Shown one piece after another: positions 15,361-24,091 of a stretch of DNA of 64,000 bases. The translations under genes and the position numbers were made by a program. The notes beneath the pieces were generated by a model. That model ran no database searches and was not told the origin of the DNA. It worked only from the letters and a program-made list of their open reading frames with translations. This DNA is from Thermomonospora catenispora (lineage in GTDB: Bacteria > Actinomycetota > Actinomycetes > Streptosporangiales > Streptosporangiaceae): the NCBI RefSeq assembly GCF_006363815.1, contig NZ_RRYT01000022.1, positions 21,579 to 85,578 of the forward strand, written 5' to 3'. How positions within the stretch are numbered: position 1 is the stretch's first letter; each line of letters begins with the position of its first letter.

Positions 15361-17808
15361 ATGTCTGGGCTTTCCCTGTCAAGCCCGGCCGGCAGTGCGA
15401 ACCTGGATCTGGAGGGCGGCGACTTCACCGTGGTCGCCGTCGTCGCCGTGGTCGCACTGCTGGCACTGGTCGTCGCCGGACTGCTGGTTCGCGAGGTGCT
15501 GTCCGCGGGCCAGGGCACGCAGAAGATGCAACAGATCGCCCGCGCGGTCCAGGAAGGGGCGGGCGCCTACCTGAGACGCCAGTTCCGCACGGTCGCGATC
15601 TTCGTCGTGATCATCCCGCTGCTGCTGTTGCTGCTGCCCGCGGACGACCTCGGAGTGCGGATCGGCCGCTCGGTGTTCTTCGTGGTCGGGGCGCTGTTCT
15701 CGGCGATCACCGGATTCGTCGGGATGTGGCTGGCCGTGCGGGGCAATGTGCGGGTCGCCGCCGCGGCCCGTGACGGGGACCTTGCCGCCGAACGCAGGGC
15801 CATGCGGATCGCGTTCCGCACCGGCGGGGTCGCCGGCATGTTCACCGTGGGCCTGGGACTGCTCGGCGCGGCCGTGGTCGTGCTGTCCTACGAGGGCGGC
15901 GCGCCGGGCGTGCTGGAGGGCTTCGGCTTCGGCGCCGCGCTGCTGGCCATGTTCATGCGGGTCGGCGGCGGGATCTTCACCAAGGCCGCCGACGTGGGCG
16001 CCGACCTGGTCGGCAAGGTCGAGCAGGGCATCCCCGAGGACGACCCGCGCAACGCGGCCACCATCGCCGACAACGTCGGCGACAACGTCGGCGACTGCGC
16101 CGGGATGGCCGCCGACCTGTTCGAGTCCTACGCGGTGACGCTGGTGGCGGCGCTGATCCTGGGCACCGCCGCCTTCGGCGCCGACGGGCTGGTGTTCCCG
16201 CTGCTGGTGCCGATGATCGGCGTGATCACCGCGATCATCGGGATCTTCGCGGTGGCGCCGCGGTCCCGCGACCGCTCCGGGATGAGCGCCATCAACCGCG
16301 GCTTCTTCATCTCCGCGATCGTCTCCGCGCTGCTGGTGGCGGTGGCCGCGTTCGCCTACCTGCCGTCCTCGTTCGCCGAGCTGGACGGGGTGACCGATCC
16401 GGAGATCGCCGGCCTGGACGCCAACCCGCAGATCGTGGCGCTCGGCGCGGTGATCATCGGCATCGTGCTGGCCAGCGCGATCCAGCTGCTCACCGGCTAC
16501 TTCACCGAGACCAACCGCAAGCCGGTCAAGGAGGTCACCGACAGCGCCCGCACCGGCCCGGCCACCGTGGTGCTGTCGGGCATCTCGCTGGGCCTGGAGT
16601 CGGCGGTCTACTCCGCGCTGGTGATCGGCGCCGCCGTGTACGGGGCGTTCCTGCTGGGCTTCGGCAACACCACGGTCGCGCTGTTCGCGGTCGCGATGGC
16701 CGGAACCGGGCTGCTCACCACGGTCGGCGTGATCGTGTCGATGGACACCTTCGGCCCGGTCTCCGACAACGCGCAGGGCATCGCGGAGATGTCCGGCGAC
16801 GTGCAGGGCGAGGGCGCCGCGGTGCTCGAGCGGCTGGACGCCGTCGGCAACACCACCAAGGCCATCACCAAGGGCATCGCCATCGCCACCGCCGTGCTGG
16901 CCGCCACCGCGCTGTTCGGCGCGTACCGGACCACGGTGGAGACGGCGCTGCGGGAGGCGTCGCAGAGCGCCCGGGACGCGCTCGGCGACTACGCCGACTT
17001 CAGCCTGTCGGTGGACTCCCCGAACGTGCTGATCGGGCTGATCGTCGGTGCCGCGGTGGTGTTCCTGTTCTCCGCCCTGGCGATCATGGCGGTCAGCCGG
17101 GCCGCCGGACGGGTCGTGATCGAGGTCCGCGACCAGTTCCGCACCAAGCCCGGGATCATGGACTACACCGACAAGCCCGACTACGACCGGGTGGTCGACA
17201 TCTGCACCCGGGACTCCCAGCGCGAGCTGGCCACCCCGGGTCTGCTGGCGATCATGACGCCGATCGCGGTGGGCTTCGCGCTCGGATACGCCCCGCTGGG
17301 CGCGTTCCTGGGCGGCGCCATCGCGGCCGGCGTGCTGATGGCGGTGTTCCTGGCCAACTCCGGCGGCGCCTGGGACAACGCCAAGAAGCTGGTCGAAGAG
17401 GGCCACCTGGGCGGCAAGGGCGGCGAGGCCCACGCGGCCACCGTCATCGGCGACACCGTCGGCGACCCGTTCAAGGACACCGCGGGACCGGCCATCAACC
17501 CGCTGATCAAGGTGATGAACCTGGTGTCCCTGCTGATCGCGGACGCCGTCGTCACCTACGCCGCCGACGTGCCGCTGCGGATCGGCGTCACCGTCGCCGC
17601 GGTGATCATCGTGGTCGGCGCCATCATCTGGTCCAAGCGCCGGGTCACCGACCTCGGCGACGGGAACACCGTCTCGGGCGCGACCGGCGGCGACGCCCCG
17701 GAGATGGCGGCCGTGGGCGCGCCCGCCGGCGCCGCCCCGGCCGAGCCCGCCGAGCCGGCCGCCGCCGAGACCGCGACCGGCGACGCCGCCGAACGCAAGT
17801 CCACCTGA
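15361..17808 (+). CDS. hppA: Membrane-bound H+-translocating pyrophosphatase, K+-independent type
   Basis: An 815-residue integral membrane enzyme that couples pyrophosphate hydrolysis to proton export across the plasma membrane. Roughly 16 hydrophobic segments are visible. The catalytic motif DVGADLVGKVE starts at D211 and is followed by DDPRNAATIADNVGDNVGDCAG; the second catalytic block GDTVGDPFKDTAGPAIN is near the end. The selectivity segment reads GNTTKAITKG with Lys500, the residue that marks K+-independent pumps (K+-dependent ones have Ala). The ~65-residue C-terminal tail is Ala/Pro/Glu-rich. Its position after bldG matches Streptomyces gene order. A strong hairpin follows 25 bases downstream. 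Confidence 0.97.
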   Translation: MSGLSLSSPAGSANLDLEGGDFTVVAVVAVVALLALVVAGLLVREVLSAGQGTQKMQQIARAVQEGAGAYLRRQFRTVAIFVVIIPLLLLLLPADDLGVRIGRSVFFVVGALFSAITGFVGMWLAVRGNVRVAAAARDGDLAAERRAMRIAFRTGGVAGMFTVGLGLLGAAVVVLSYEGGAPGVLEGFGFGAALLAMFMRVGGGIFTKAADVGADLVGKVEQGIPEDDPRNAATIADNVGDNVGDCAGMAADLFESYAVTLVAALILGTAAFGADGLVFPLLVPMIGVITAIIGIFAVAPRSRDRSGMSAINRGFFISAIVSALLVAVAAFAYLPSSFAELDGVTDPEIAGLDANPQIVALGAVIIGIVLASAIQLLTGYFTETNRKPVKEVTDSARTGPATVVLSGISLGLESAVYSALVIGAAVYGAFLLGFGNTTVALFAVAMAGTGLLTTVGVIVSMDTFGPVSDNAQGIAEMSGDVQGEGAAVLERLDAVGNTTKAITKGIAIATAVLAATALFGAYRTTVETALREASQSARDALGDYADFSLSVDSPNVLIGLIVGAAVVFLFSALAIMAVSRAAGRVVIEVRDQFRTKPGIMDYTDKPDYDRVVDICTRDSQRELATPGLLAIMTPIAVGFALGYAPLGAFLGGAIAAGVLMAVFLANSGGAWDNAKKLVEEGHLGGKGGEAHAATVIGDTVGDPFKDTAGPAINPLIKVMNLVSLLIADAVVTYAADVPLRIGVTVAAVIIVVGAIIWSKRRVTDLGDGNTVSGATGGDAPEMAAVGAPAGAAPAEPAEPAAAETATGDAAERKST

Positions 17809-17832
17809 CAGAGCCCGACAGAGCGCGACGCG

Positions 17833-17858
17833 AGGGCCCCTCCGCGCGGAGGGGCCCT
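17833..17858 (+). terminator. Terminator after hppA
   Basis: AGGGCCCCTCC (17833-17843), loop GCGC, GGAGGGGCCCT (17848-17858): a perfect 11-bp stem 25 bases after the hppA stop, without a T-run. The rest of the gap to 18156 shows no gene and ends with GA-rich sequence supplying the next ribosome-binding site. Confidence 0.8.
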
Positions 17859-18156
17859 CCGCCGTTCGCACGGCCCTGCACCCCGGCCGGGGCGGCGCCG
17901 TGGCGACGGGAGACCCATGGAGACCCGATGAGGCGCACCGGTCGCCCGTCCCGCGCGCCGTCCGCCGTGCCGTCGCGGTTCATCGGCGGCCCCTCGGTCG
18001 TCCCTCGGCCGTCTCGGGCGCCGTGCGGACGGGGAGGGCCGCCGCGCACCGAAAACGACTTGGTCGGGCGGCGGGCCCGGAGGAAGGCTCGGGCGTCGAG
18101 GGGAGGCGAAAGCGCGCAGAGGGAGCGCGCAGAGGGAGAGGGACCGAGGGAGAGGG

Positions 18157-18948
18157 ATGGAGAACGGCGACGGGAAACGCCTGCGGGAACGCCTGACGAT
18201 CCCGCACCTCCCGCGTTCGGCGGCCTACGACCCGCGGTGGATGATCGAGGACGTGATGGGCCCCAACCCGCTGTGGCCGCTGGAGGAGCTGATCGGCCGG
18301 ATGGGGCTGCGGCCGGGGATGCGGGTGCTGGACCTGGGCTGCGGCAAGGCGATGACGTCGGTGTTCCTGGCCCGGGAGTGCGGCGTGCAGGTGTGGGCGG
18401 CCGACCTGTGGATCGACCCCACCGACGACCTGCGGCGGATCGCCGAGGCCGGATGCGCGGACCGGGTCGTTCCGCTGCGGGTCCAGGCCCGGGAGCTGCC
18501 GTTCGCGCACGGCTACTTCGACGCCGTGGTGAGCGTGGACGCCTACCACTACTTCGGGACCGACGACTTCTACCCGGGATGTCTGGCGGACTTCATCCGG
18601 CCCGGCGGGATGCTCGGCGTCACCGTCCCGGGGGTGCGCGCGGAGATCGAACGGGTGCCCGGGCATCTGCGGCCGTGGTGGCAGTGGGAGTTCATGTCGC
18701 TGCACACCCTCGCCTGGTGGCGGCGGCACTGGGAGCTGACCGGCAAGGTGCGGGTGCTGGAGGCCTGGGAGCCGGAGGAGGGATGGCGGCTGTGGCGGAC
18801 CTGGTGCGAGGTGTGCGCCGAGGCCGCCGCCGACGAGACCGTGCGGGAGGCGTCCCGGCGGGAGGCGGAGACGCTGGAGGCCGACGCCGGCCGCACGTTC
18901 ACCTTCGTCCATCTGGTGGCGGAGACGACGGCGCCCGCCGGGCCCTGA
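18157..18948 (+). CDS. SAM-dependent class I methyltransferase
   Basis: A 263-residue Rossmann methyltransferase. Motif I is VLDLGCGKAMTSVFLA (around residue 57), with the acidic loop AADLWIDP for ribose binding, then ARELPFAHGYFDAVVSVDAYHYF as motifs III/IV and RPGGMLGVTVPG as the post-motif region. The C-terminal half is Trp-rich (WWQWEFMSLHTLAWWRRHWEL) and probably shapes the acceptor pocket. The acceptor is unknown; relatives include small-molecule methyltransferases of the UbiE/cyclopropane-synthase sort. GGGAGAGGG lies just before the ATG. Confidence 0.85.
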   Translation: MENGDGKRLRERLTIPHLPRSAAYDPRWMIEDVMGPNPLWPLEELIGRMGLRPGMRVLDLGCGKAMTSVFLARECGVQVWAADLWIDPTDDLRRIAEAGCADRVVPLRVQARELPFAHGYFDAVVSVDAYHYFGTDDFYPGCLADFIRPGGMLGVTVPGVRAEIERVPGHLRPWWQWEFMSLHTLAWWRRHWELTGKVRVLEAWEPEEGWRLWRTWCEVCAEAAADETVREASRREAETLEADAGRTFTFVHLVAETTAPAGP

Positions 18949-19020
18949 GCGCCGGACCGTCCCCGCCGGGACATAGGCTGGGGGCGACGGAATCCTCCCG
19001 AAGGTCGGGAGAGGTGACAG

Positions 19021-19161
19021 ATGCCGCAGCACGGAGACGATGAGCGGATGAACGGCGAGAAGGCTCCGCTGTCCGGAGCGAAGGGATTCGCCCTGATCGT
19101 CGGCGGGATGTTCGCCGTGATGCTCATCCTGTGGGTGATCGCCGCCATCGCCGCGCCCTGA
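19021..19161 (+). CDS. Small single-pass membrane protein (46 aa)
   Basis: ATG 19021 follows GGGAGAGGTGAC, a good ribosome-binding site. The peptide has a hydrophilic N-terminus (MPQHGDDERMNGEKAPLSGA) then one membrane helix (GFALIVGGMFAVMLILWVIAAIAA) and stops at once. GC bias at third codon positions fits a real gene. It lies between the methyltransferase and sixA. Function unknown; small proteins of this shape often accompany transporters or respiratory complexes, but no partner is evident. Confidence 0.6.
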   Translation: MPQHGDDERMNGEKAPLSGAKGFALIVGGMFAVMLILWVIAAIAAP

Positions 19162-19220
19162 TCCGCCCCTGATCCGCTCCCCGGGCCGCGCCCGACGCCC
19201 GCAGCCCCTACAGTGAGGGG

Positions 19221-19688
19221 ATGCCCACACTGATCGTGTTGCGCCACGCCAAGGCCGTGGAGGGTATCGGACTGGCCGACATCGACCGTCCGCTGGCGGA
19301 CCGCGGACGTCGCGACGCCGCCGCCACCGGCGCCTGGCTCCGCGAGAACGACCTGGTGCCCGATCTGGTGCTGTGCTCCACGGCGGTGCGGACCCGGGAG
19401 ACCCTGGAGGGCCTGGAACTGGACTCCCCGGTGGAGTTCGAGCCCGGGATCTACGACAACCACATCGACGCCCTGCTGTCGCTGATCCAGGCGGTCGACG
19501 ACGATGTGGAACGCCTCCTGCTGATCGGCCACAACCCCTCGACGCACGAGCTGGTGCACACCCTCACCAGCGAGGCCCCCGAGTCGTTCCCGACCTGTGC
19601 GCTGGCCGTGATCGAGCTTCCCGGTCCGTGGGCGCGGGCCTGGCCCGGCAGCGGCACCCTCGTCCTCCATCGCACCCCCAAGGGCTGA
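19221..19688 (+). CDS. SixA-type phosphohistidine phosphatase
   Basis: A 155-residue histidine phosphatase (phosphoglycerate-mutase fold). It has the N-terminal catalytic LRHAKA (RHG motif form of SixA), then VLCSTAVRTRETLE with the conserved Arg, and LLLIGHNPSTHEL with the second catalytic His. SixA removes phosphate from histidine phosphotransfer domains in E. coli; in actinomycetes its target is not known. The length is the single-domain minimum. It is separated by 24 bases from the following regulator gene. Confidence 0.88.
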   Translation: MPTLIVLRHAKAVEGIGLADIDRPLADRGRRDAAATGAWLRENDLVPDLVLCSTAVRTRETLEGLELDSPVEFEPGIYDNHIDALLSLIQAVDDDVERLLLIGHNPSTHELVHTLTSEAPESFPTCALAVIELPGPWARAWPGSGTLVLHRTPKG

Positions 19689-19712
19689 CCCGGCGCGGCC
19701 TACCCTGGCGGC

Positions 19713-20549
19713 ATGGGCCGCCGAACGGAGCTGCGTGATTTCCTGCGGAGCCGGCGGGCTCGGCTGAGCCCCCGGGACGTGGGACTGCCCGACACCGGCC
19801 GCAGGCGCACCCCCGGTCTGCGCCGGGAGGAGGTGGCCGTGCTGGCCGGGGTGGGGGTGTCCTGGTACACCTGGCTGGAGCAGGGGCGCGACATCACGGT
19901 GTCGCCGCAGGTCCTGGACGCGGTGGCGCGGGCGCTGCGGCTGAACCGCCACGAGCGCGCCCACCTGTACCTGCTGGCGGGCTGCAATCCGCCGCTCCCG
20001 GAGGCCGACCGGGGCGAGCCGCTCCGGGCCGAACTGCAGCGGCTGCTGGACGCCTGGTCGCCGCGTCCGGCGTACGTGCTGGACCGGCACTGGGGGATCG
20101 CGGCGCTGAACGAGACGGCGCGGGAGGTGTTCGCCCTCACCGACGAGGACCGCAACTGCCTGGTGGCGTTCTTCACCAGCCCCGCCTACCGCGCCTCCTT
20201 CGCGCACTGGGAGGCGGCGGCCCCGGGGATCGTCGCCCAGTTCCGCGCGGACGCGGCCCGTCATCCCGGCGACCCGGAGTTCGCGCGCATCGCCGCCGAG
20301 CTGCGTGAGGCCAGCGCGGAGTTCGCCGAGCTGTGGCGGCGGCACGAGGTGGCCCACTCCACCCAGGGGGTGAAGGCGATCGAGCATCCGCGGGAGGGCC
20401 TGCTGGTGCTGGAGTACACCGGGCTGCCGCTGCCGGACCACCCCGGGCACCGGCTGGTGCTGCACAATCCGCGGCCGGGCACGGGAACGGCCGAGAAGCT
20501 GCACCGGCTGGCGGGCCCGCCGGGCAGGGTGGTGGTGTCGCACCCATGA
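19713..20549 (+). CDS. XRE-family regulator with MmyB-like ligand domain
   Basis: A 278-residue transcription factor. Residues ~32-85 form the helix-turn-helix (TPGLRREEVAVLAGVGVSWYTWLEQGRDI, the classical MmyB-type start). The remainder is the PAS-like ligand-binding domain, with YVLDRHWGIAALNETAREVF and ending LPDHPGHRLVLHNP. In this family the regulator usually controls a neighbouring oxidoreductase gene; here an SDR gene starts 47 bases downstream in the same direction. The MmyB domain has been reported to bind fatty acids in at least one member. There is no strong ribosome-binding site before ATG 19713. Confidence 0.88.
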   Translation: MGRRTELRDFLRSRRARLSPRDVGLPDTGRRRTPGLRREEVAVLAGVGVSWYTWLEQGRDITVSPQVLDAVARALRLNRHERAHLYLLAGCNPPLPEADRGEPLRAELQRLLDAWSPRPAYVLDRHWGIAALNETAREVFALTDEDRNCLVAFFTSPAYRASFAHWEAAAPGIVAQFRADAARHPGDPEFARIAAELREASAEFAELWRRHEVAHSTQGVKAIEHPREGLLVLEYTGLPLPDHPGHRLVLHNPRPGTGTAEKLHRLAGPPGRVVVSHP

Positions 20550-20596
20550 TCGGCGCGCTCTGGTGACGAGGCCGGGCGCCGGAGAGCATCACGGCC

Positions 20597-21352
20597 ATGA
20601 GCCGATTCACCGACCAGATCGCGCTGATCACCGGAGGGACCAGCGGCATGGGGCTGGCCACCGCTCGTCTGCTCGTCGCCGAGGGCGCCCATGTGGTCGT
20701 CACCGGCCGGGACCGGCGGCGCCTGGACGCCGCCGTCGCCGAGCTGGGCGAACGCTGCCTGGGCGTGGTGGCGGACGTGGGGGACGCGGCCGGGGTGGAG
20801 GCGGCGACGGAGGCCGTGCGGGACCGGCACGGCCGGCTGGACATCGTCTTCGCCAACGCGGGGACCGCCGTCTTCAAGCCGTTCGCCGAGATCACCCCGG
20901 CGGACTTCGACCGCGTGGTGGCGGTGAACTTCCGGGGGGTGTTCCTCACCGTTCAGCGGGCGCTCCCGCTGCTGGCCGACGGCGCGCGCATCGTCATCAA
21001 CGCCTCCTGGACCCTGCACCGGGGCAACGCCACCGCCGGTCTGTACTCCGCCACCAAGGCCGCGGTGCACAACCTGGCCCGGACGTTGGCCGCCGAGCTG
21101 GGACCGCGCGGCATCCGGGTCAACTCCATCAGCCCCGGATACATCGACACGCCCATGTACCCCGAAGCCGATCTCGATCCCGCCGAGGCCGCGGCCGCGC
21201 GAGGGCGGGTGCCGGCGGGCAGGTTCGGCCGGCCGGAGGAGGTGGCGGCGGCGGTCGCGTTCCTGGCCGGCCCTGAGTCCTCCTACGTCAACGGACAGGA
21301 TCTGATCGTCGACGGCGGGCTCGTCGCCGCGATCCCCGCGCCCGCGGACTGA
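20597..21352 (+). CDS. Short-chain dehydrogenase/reductase
   Basis: A 251-residue classical SDR. The cofactor motif TGGTSGMG is at 12-19, TGRDRRR after the second strand suggests NADP(H) preference, NAG occurs at FANAGTA, and the catalytic triad is S137, Y150 and K154 (YSATK). The C-terminus GQDLIVDGGL is typical of the FabG-like group. The substrate is unknown. It directly follows the MmyB-type regulator and is its most likely target. Confidence 0.9.
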   Translation: MSRFTDQIALITGGTSGMGLATARLLVAEGAHVVVTGRDRRRLDAAVAELGERCLGVVADVGDAAGVEAATEAVRDRHGRLDIVFANAGTAVFKPFAEITPADFDRVVAVNFRGVFLTVQRALPLLADGARIVINASWTLHRGNATAGLYSATKAAVHNLARTLAAELGPRGIRVNSISPGYIDTPMYPEADLDPAEAAAARGRVPAGRFGRPEEVAAAVAFLAGPESSYVNGQDLIVDGGLVAAIPAPAD

Positions 21353-21585
21353 ACTCAGGCCGTCACCGTCGCGCCGCATGGGCACGGCCGCGGTCCCCGC
21401 GGCCGCACGGACCGGACTCGGGCCGCGTCGGCGGCGCGGGCTTCGAGCGCGTCGGCGAGGGCCTGTGGAGCCGATTCGCTCCCTGAGGCGTGCCCCCGCC
21501 GGGGTGCGCCGCGAGCAGTACGCGGGGGCGGGGAGAACGCCGGGCGAGGGGTGCGGTAGGACGGGACGACCAGGTGATATCGGCA

Positions 21586-21615
21586 TTGACTTATATAAGC
21601 AGCAGCTAATAATTT
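21586..21615 (+). promoter_or_regulatory. Promoter/operator of the ArsR-SRPBCC operon
   Basis: TTGACT (21586-21591) serves as the -35 box, and TAATTT (21610-21615) or the overlapping TAATAA (21607-21612) as the -10 box, in an unusually AT-rich island. A start of transcription at about 21622 would coincide with the GTG start codon, and no Shine-Dalgarno sequence is present, so a leaderless mRNA is likely. The perfect palindrome CTTATATAAG (21590-21599) sits between the boxes and is a natural operator for the ArsR-type repressor encoded just downstream. Confidence 0.6.
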
Positions 21616-21621
21616 GGGTTC

Positions 21622-21981
21622 GTGCATGCGTTCGATGTGCTGGGCGATCCAGTGCGCCGCCGGATCCTGGAGCTGCTGGCCGAAGGGGAGAAGACCTCCG
21701 GGGCGGTGTGCGCGGTGATCCGCGAGGAGTTCGGGATCTCGCAGCCCGCGGTGTCGCAGCACCTCAAAGTGCTGCGGGACAACGGGTTCGCCACCGTGCG
21801 CGCGGAGGGGACGCGGCGGCTGTACGCGGTCGACACCGGTCCGCTGCAGGACGTGGACGCATGGCTGGAGAAGTTCCGGCGGTTCTGGGCGCCGAAGCTG
21901 GACGCCCTGGAGACCGAGGTGGCCCGCGGACGCCGGGAACGCCGCCGGACGGCCGCCGACGAGACGGAGAACACCCCATGA
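21622..21981 (+). CDS. ArsR-family winged-helix regulator
   Basis: A 119-residue repressor. HAFDVLGDPVRRRILELLAEGEKTSGAVC then FGISQPAVSQHLKVLRDNGFATVRAEGTRRLYAVD forms the ArsR helix-turn-helix and wing. The metal-binding CxC motif of ArsR/SmtB is absent, so this belongs to the large group that controls SRPBCC/AHSA1 genes. Its stop overlaps the next gene's start (ATGA), giving a tightly coupled pair. GTG 21622 is chosen because it begins the family alignment and matches a leaderless transcript. Confidence 0.9.
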   Translation: MHAFDVLGDPVRRRILELLAEGEKTSGAVCAVIREEFGISQPAVSQHLKVLRDNGFATVRAEGTRRLYAVDTGPLQDVDAWLEKFRRFWAPKLDALETEVARGRRERRRTAADETENTP

Positions 21982-22625
21982 CCGATGTCACCGCACAGAT
22001 CAACGCCGTCCGCCGCAGCGTCGGCACCCGCACCTTCGAGGCGGGTGAGGCCAGGGTCTGCACCATCAGCCGCGGCTATGCCACCACCGTCGAGGACCTG
22101 TGGGACGCCTGCACCAATCCCGAGCGGATCCCCCGCTGGTTCCTTCCGGTCAGCGGGGAGCTCAAGGTCGGCGGGCGCTACCAGCTCGAGGGCAACGCGG
22201 GCGGCGTGATCGAGCGTTGCGACCCGCCCCACGGCTTCGTCGCCACCTGGGAGTACAACGGGCAGACGAGCTGGATCGAGGTGAAGCTGACCGCGGAGCC
22301 CGACGGCCGGGCGCGGCTGGAGCTGGCGCACATCGCGCGCGTCGAGGACCATGCGGAGTTCTGGGAGCGGTACGGTCCGGGCGCGACGGGGATCGGCTGG
22401 GAGCTGGCCCTGCTCGGGCTCTTCCAGCACCTCGACAGCGGCCGGCCCGTGGATCCGGAGGCCTTCCAGGCCTGGAACCTCTCGGAGGAGGGCATGCGCT
22501 TCATGGCGCTGAGCGGCGAGCAGTGGTGCCTGGCCGACATCGCCGCCGGTGCCGACGAGGCCGCCGCCCGGGCCGCGGCCGAACGGGTGCTGGCCTTCTA
22601 CACCGGCCGGGAGCAGACCGATTGA
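21978..22625 (+). CDS. SRPBCC (AHSA1-type) domain protein
   Basis: A 215-residue START/Bet v1-like protein with a hydrophobic ligand cavity. The domain begins ISRGYATTVEDLWDACTNPERIPRWFLPVSGELKVGGRYQ and continues through VIERCDPPHGFVATWEYNG, the canonical AHSA1 pattern. About 60 extra C-terminal helical residues follow. ATG 21978 overlaps the arsR stop; the upstream 200-residue extension of this frame runs through arsR and is rejected. ArsR-SRPBCC pairs are common in actinobacteria; the ligand is unknown. Confidence 0.9.
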   Translation: MTDVTAQINAVRRSVGTRTFEAGEARVCTISRGYATTVEDLWDACTNPERIPRWFLPVSGELKVGGRYQLEGNAGGVIERCDPPHGFVATWEYNGQTSWIEVKLTAEPDGRARLELAHIARVEDHAEFWERYGPGATGIGWELALLGLFQHLDSGRPVDPEAFQAWNLSEEGMRFMALSGEQWCLADIAAGADEAAARAAAERVLAFYTGREQTD

Positions 22626-22637
22626 CGCGCCGAGGGC

Positions 22638-23858
22638 TCAGCCGGCCGTGGATTCGCTCGTCACGGCCGGATCCTCGGCGTCGGCGGCCTCGACCTCCTC
22701 CCGGGAGATCCCCAGCAGGAACAGGATCGTGTCCAGATAGGGGACGTTCACCGCGGCGTCGGCGGCCTGGCGGACCACCGGCTTGGCGTTGTAGGCGATG
22801 CCGAGCCCGGCGACCTGCAGCATGTCCAGGTCGTTGGCGCCGTCGCCGATCGCGACGGTCTGGCTGATCGGGATCTGGGCGCGCCGGGCGAACTCCTGCA
22901 GCGCCCGCGCCTTCCCGGCCCGGTCGATCACCTCGCCGACCACCCGCCCGGTCAGCTTGCCGTTCACGATCTCCAACGTGTTGGCGGCCGAGTAGTCGAT
23001 CCCCAGCTCCTCCACCAGCCCGTCGGTGATCTGGGTGAACCCGCCGCTGACGATGGCGAACTTGTAGTCCAGCCGCTTGAGGGTGCGCACCAGGGTGCGG
23101 GCCCCGGAGGCGAGCCGGATCTTGCGGCGGACCTCGTCGATCGCCGAGGCGTCCAGCCCGGCCAGCAGCGCCACCCGTTCCCGCAGCGAGCCCTCGAAGT
23201 CCAGCTCGCCGCGCATGGCGGCCTCGGTGACCTTGGCGACCTCGGGCAGGCAGCCGGCCTGCTCGGCCAGCAGCTCGATGACCTCGCCCTGGATGAGGGT
23301 CGAGTCGACGTCCATCACGATCAGCCGCTTGGCCCGCCGGTACAGCCCCGATCGCTGCACCGCCACGTCCACCTGCTGCTGCGCGGCCTCGGCGGTCAGC
23401 TCCGCCCGCAGCGCCACCGGGTCGGCCCCCGACACCTGCAGCTCGATGCAGGTCACCGGGTAGGAGGCCAGCCGCTCGATGCGGTCGATGTTGGCCCCGC
23501 TCGCGGCGATCCGCCCGGCGATCCCGGCCATCGCGCCCGGCCGCAGCGGGCTGCCGAGCACGGTGACGTGCAGCCGGCCGCGGCGACGCGGGGAGACCTT
23601 GCCCCGGCCGGTGGAGATCTCGATGTCCATCTCGAGGTCGGCGGCCACCTCCTCGGCGGCCGACCACACCCGGCCGATGTCGGCGTCGTGCGGACACTGC
23701 AGCAGCACGCCCAGCACCAGCCGGCCGCGGATGACGACCTGCTCGACGTCGACGACGGTCACCGGGAAGGCGGCCAACGTGGCGAACAACCGAGACGTGA
23801 CGCCCGGGCGATCGTGGCCGGTGAGCGTGAGGAGCAGCGTGCGTTGGGACCCGTCCAT
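22638..23858 (-). CDS. serB: Phosphoserine phosphatase SerB with ACT domains
   Basis: A 406-residue enzyme for the last step of serine synthesis, hydrolysing O-phosphoserine. The N-terminal ~170 residues hold two ACT-like regions (LLLTLTGHDRPGVTSRLFATL and RLHVTVLGSPLRPGAMAGIAGRIA), as in mycobacterial SerB2. The HAD core begins with DVDST (183-187; nucleophile D183, acid D185), followed by IVSGGFTQI and VAIGDGANDLDML. ATG 23858 is chosen from the family N-terminus; the frame extending to 25115 runs through the MFS gene in another frame and is rejected. Convergent with the SRPBCC gene, 12 bases apart. Confidence 0.95.
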   Translation of the reverse strand: MDGSQRTLLLTLTGHDRPGVTSRLFATLAAFPVTVVDVEQVVIRGRLVLGVLLQCPHDADIGRVWSAAEEVAADLEMDIEISTGRGKVSPRRRGRLHVTVLGSPLRPGAMAGIAGRIAASGANIDRIERLASYPVTCIELQVSGADPVALRAELTAEAAQQQVDVAVQRSGLYRRAKRLIVMDVDSTLIQGEVIELLAEQAGCLPEVAKVTEAAMRGELDFEGSLRERVALLAGLDASAIDEVRRKIRLASGARTLVRTLKRLDYKFAIVSGGFTQITDGLVEELGIDYSAANTLEIVNGKLTGRVVGEVIDRAGKARALQEFARRAQIPISQTVAIGDGANDLDMLQVAGLGIAYNAKPVVRQAADAAVNVPYLDTILFLLGISREEVEAADAEDPAVTSESTAG

Positions 23859-24091
23859 GCTGCTGACTACGCTACCGGTCGGCTCGTGCCGCGCCGCGCG
23901 GAGGGTCGAGCGGCGCGGGCCCCTTCCCCGGCGTCCGCGCCCGGCGGCCCCGTTCCGCGCGACGGCCTTCGTCCACAGGTCATCCGGGGGCGGGCCGGGG
24001 TCCCGGCGGGGACGATGCCGCCCGATCGCCGCCCGATCGCCGCGGCGGCCCCCGGCGGGCCCACCGGATGTGACGTTCGACACGTCCGTCG

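Noticed and set aside
13142..15382. 746-residue open frame on the minus strand
   Set aside because: It runs antisense through the HisI homologue and the repeat block; its product is Arg/Pro/Ser-rich without any motif. It is a by-product of high GC content.
15379..17871. 830-residue open frame antisense to hppA
   Set aside because: His/Gly/Arg/Asp-rich shadow of a well-conserved gene; no ribosome-binding site or domain.
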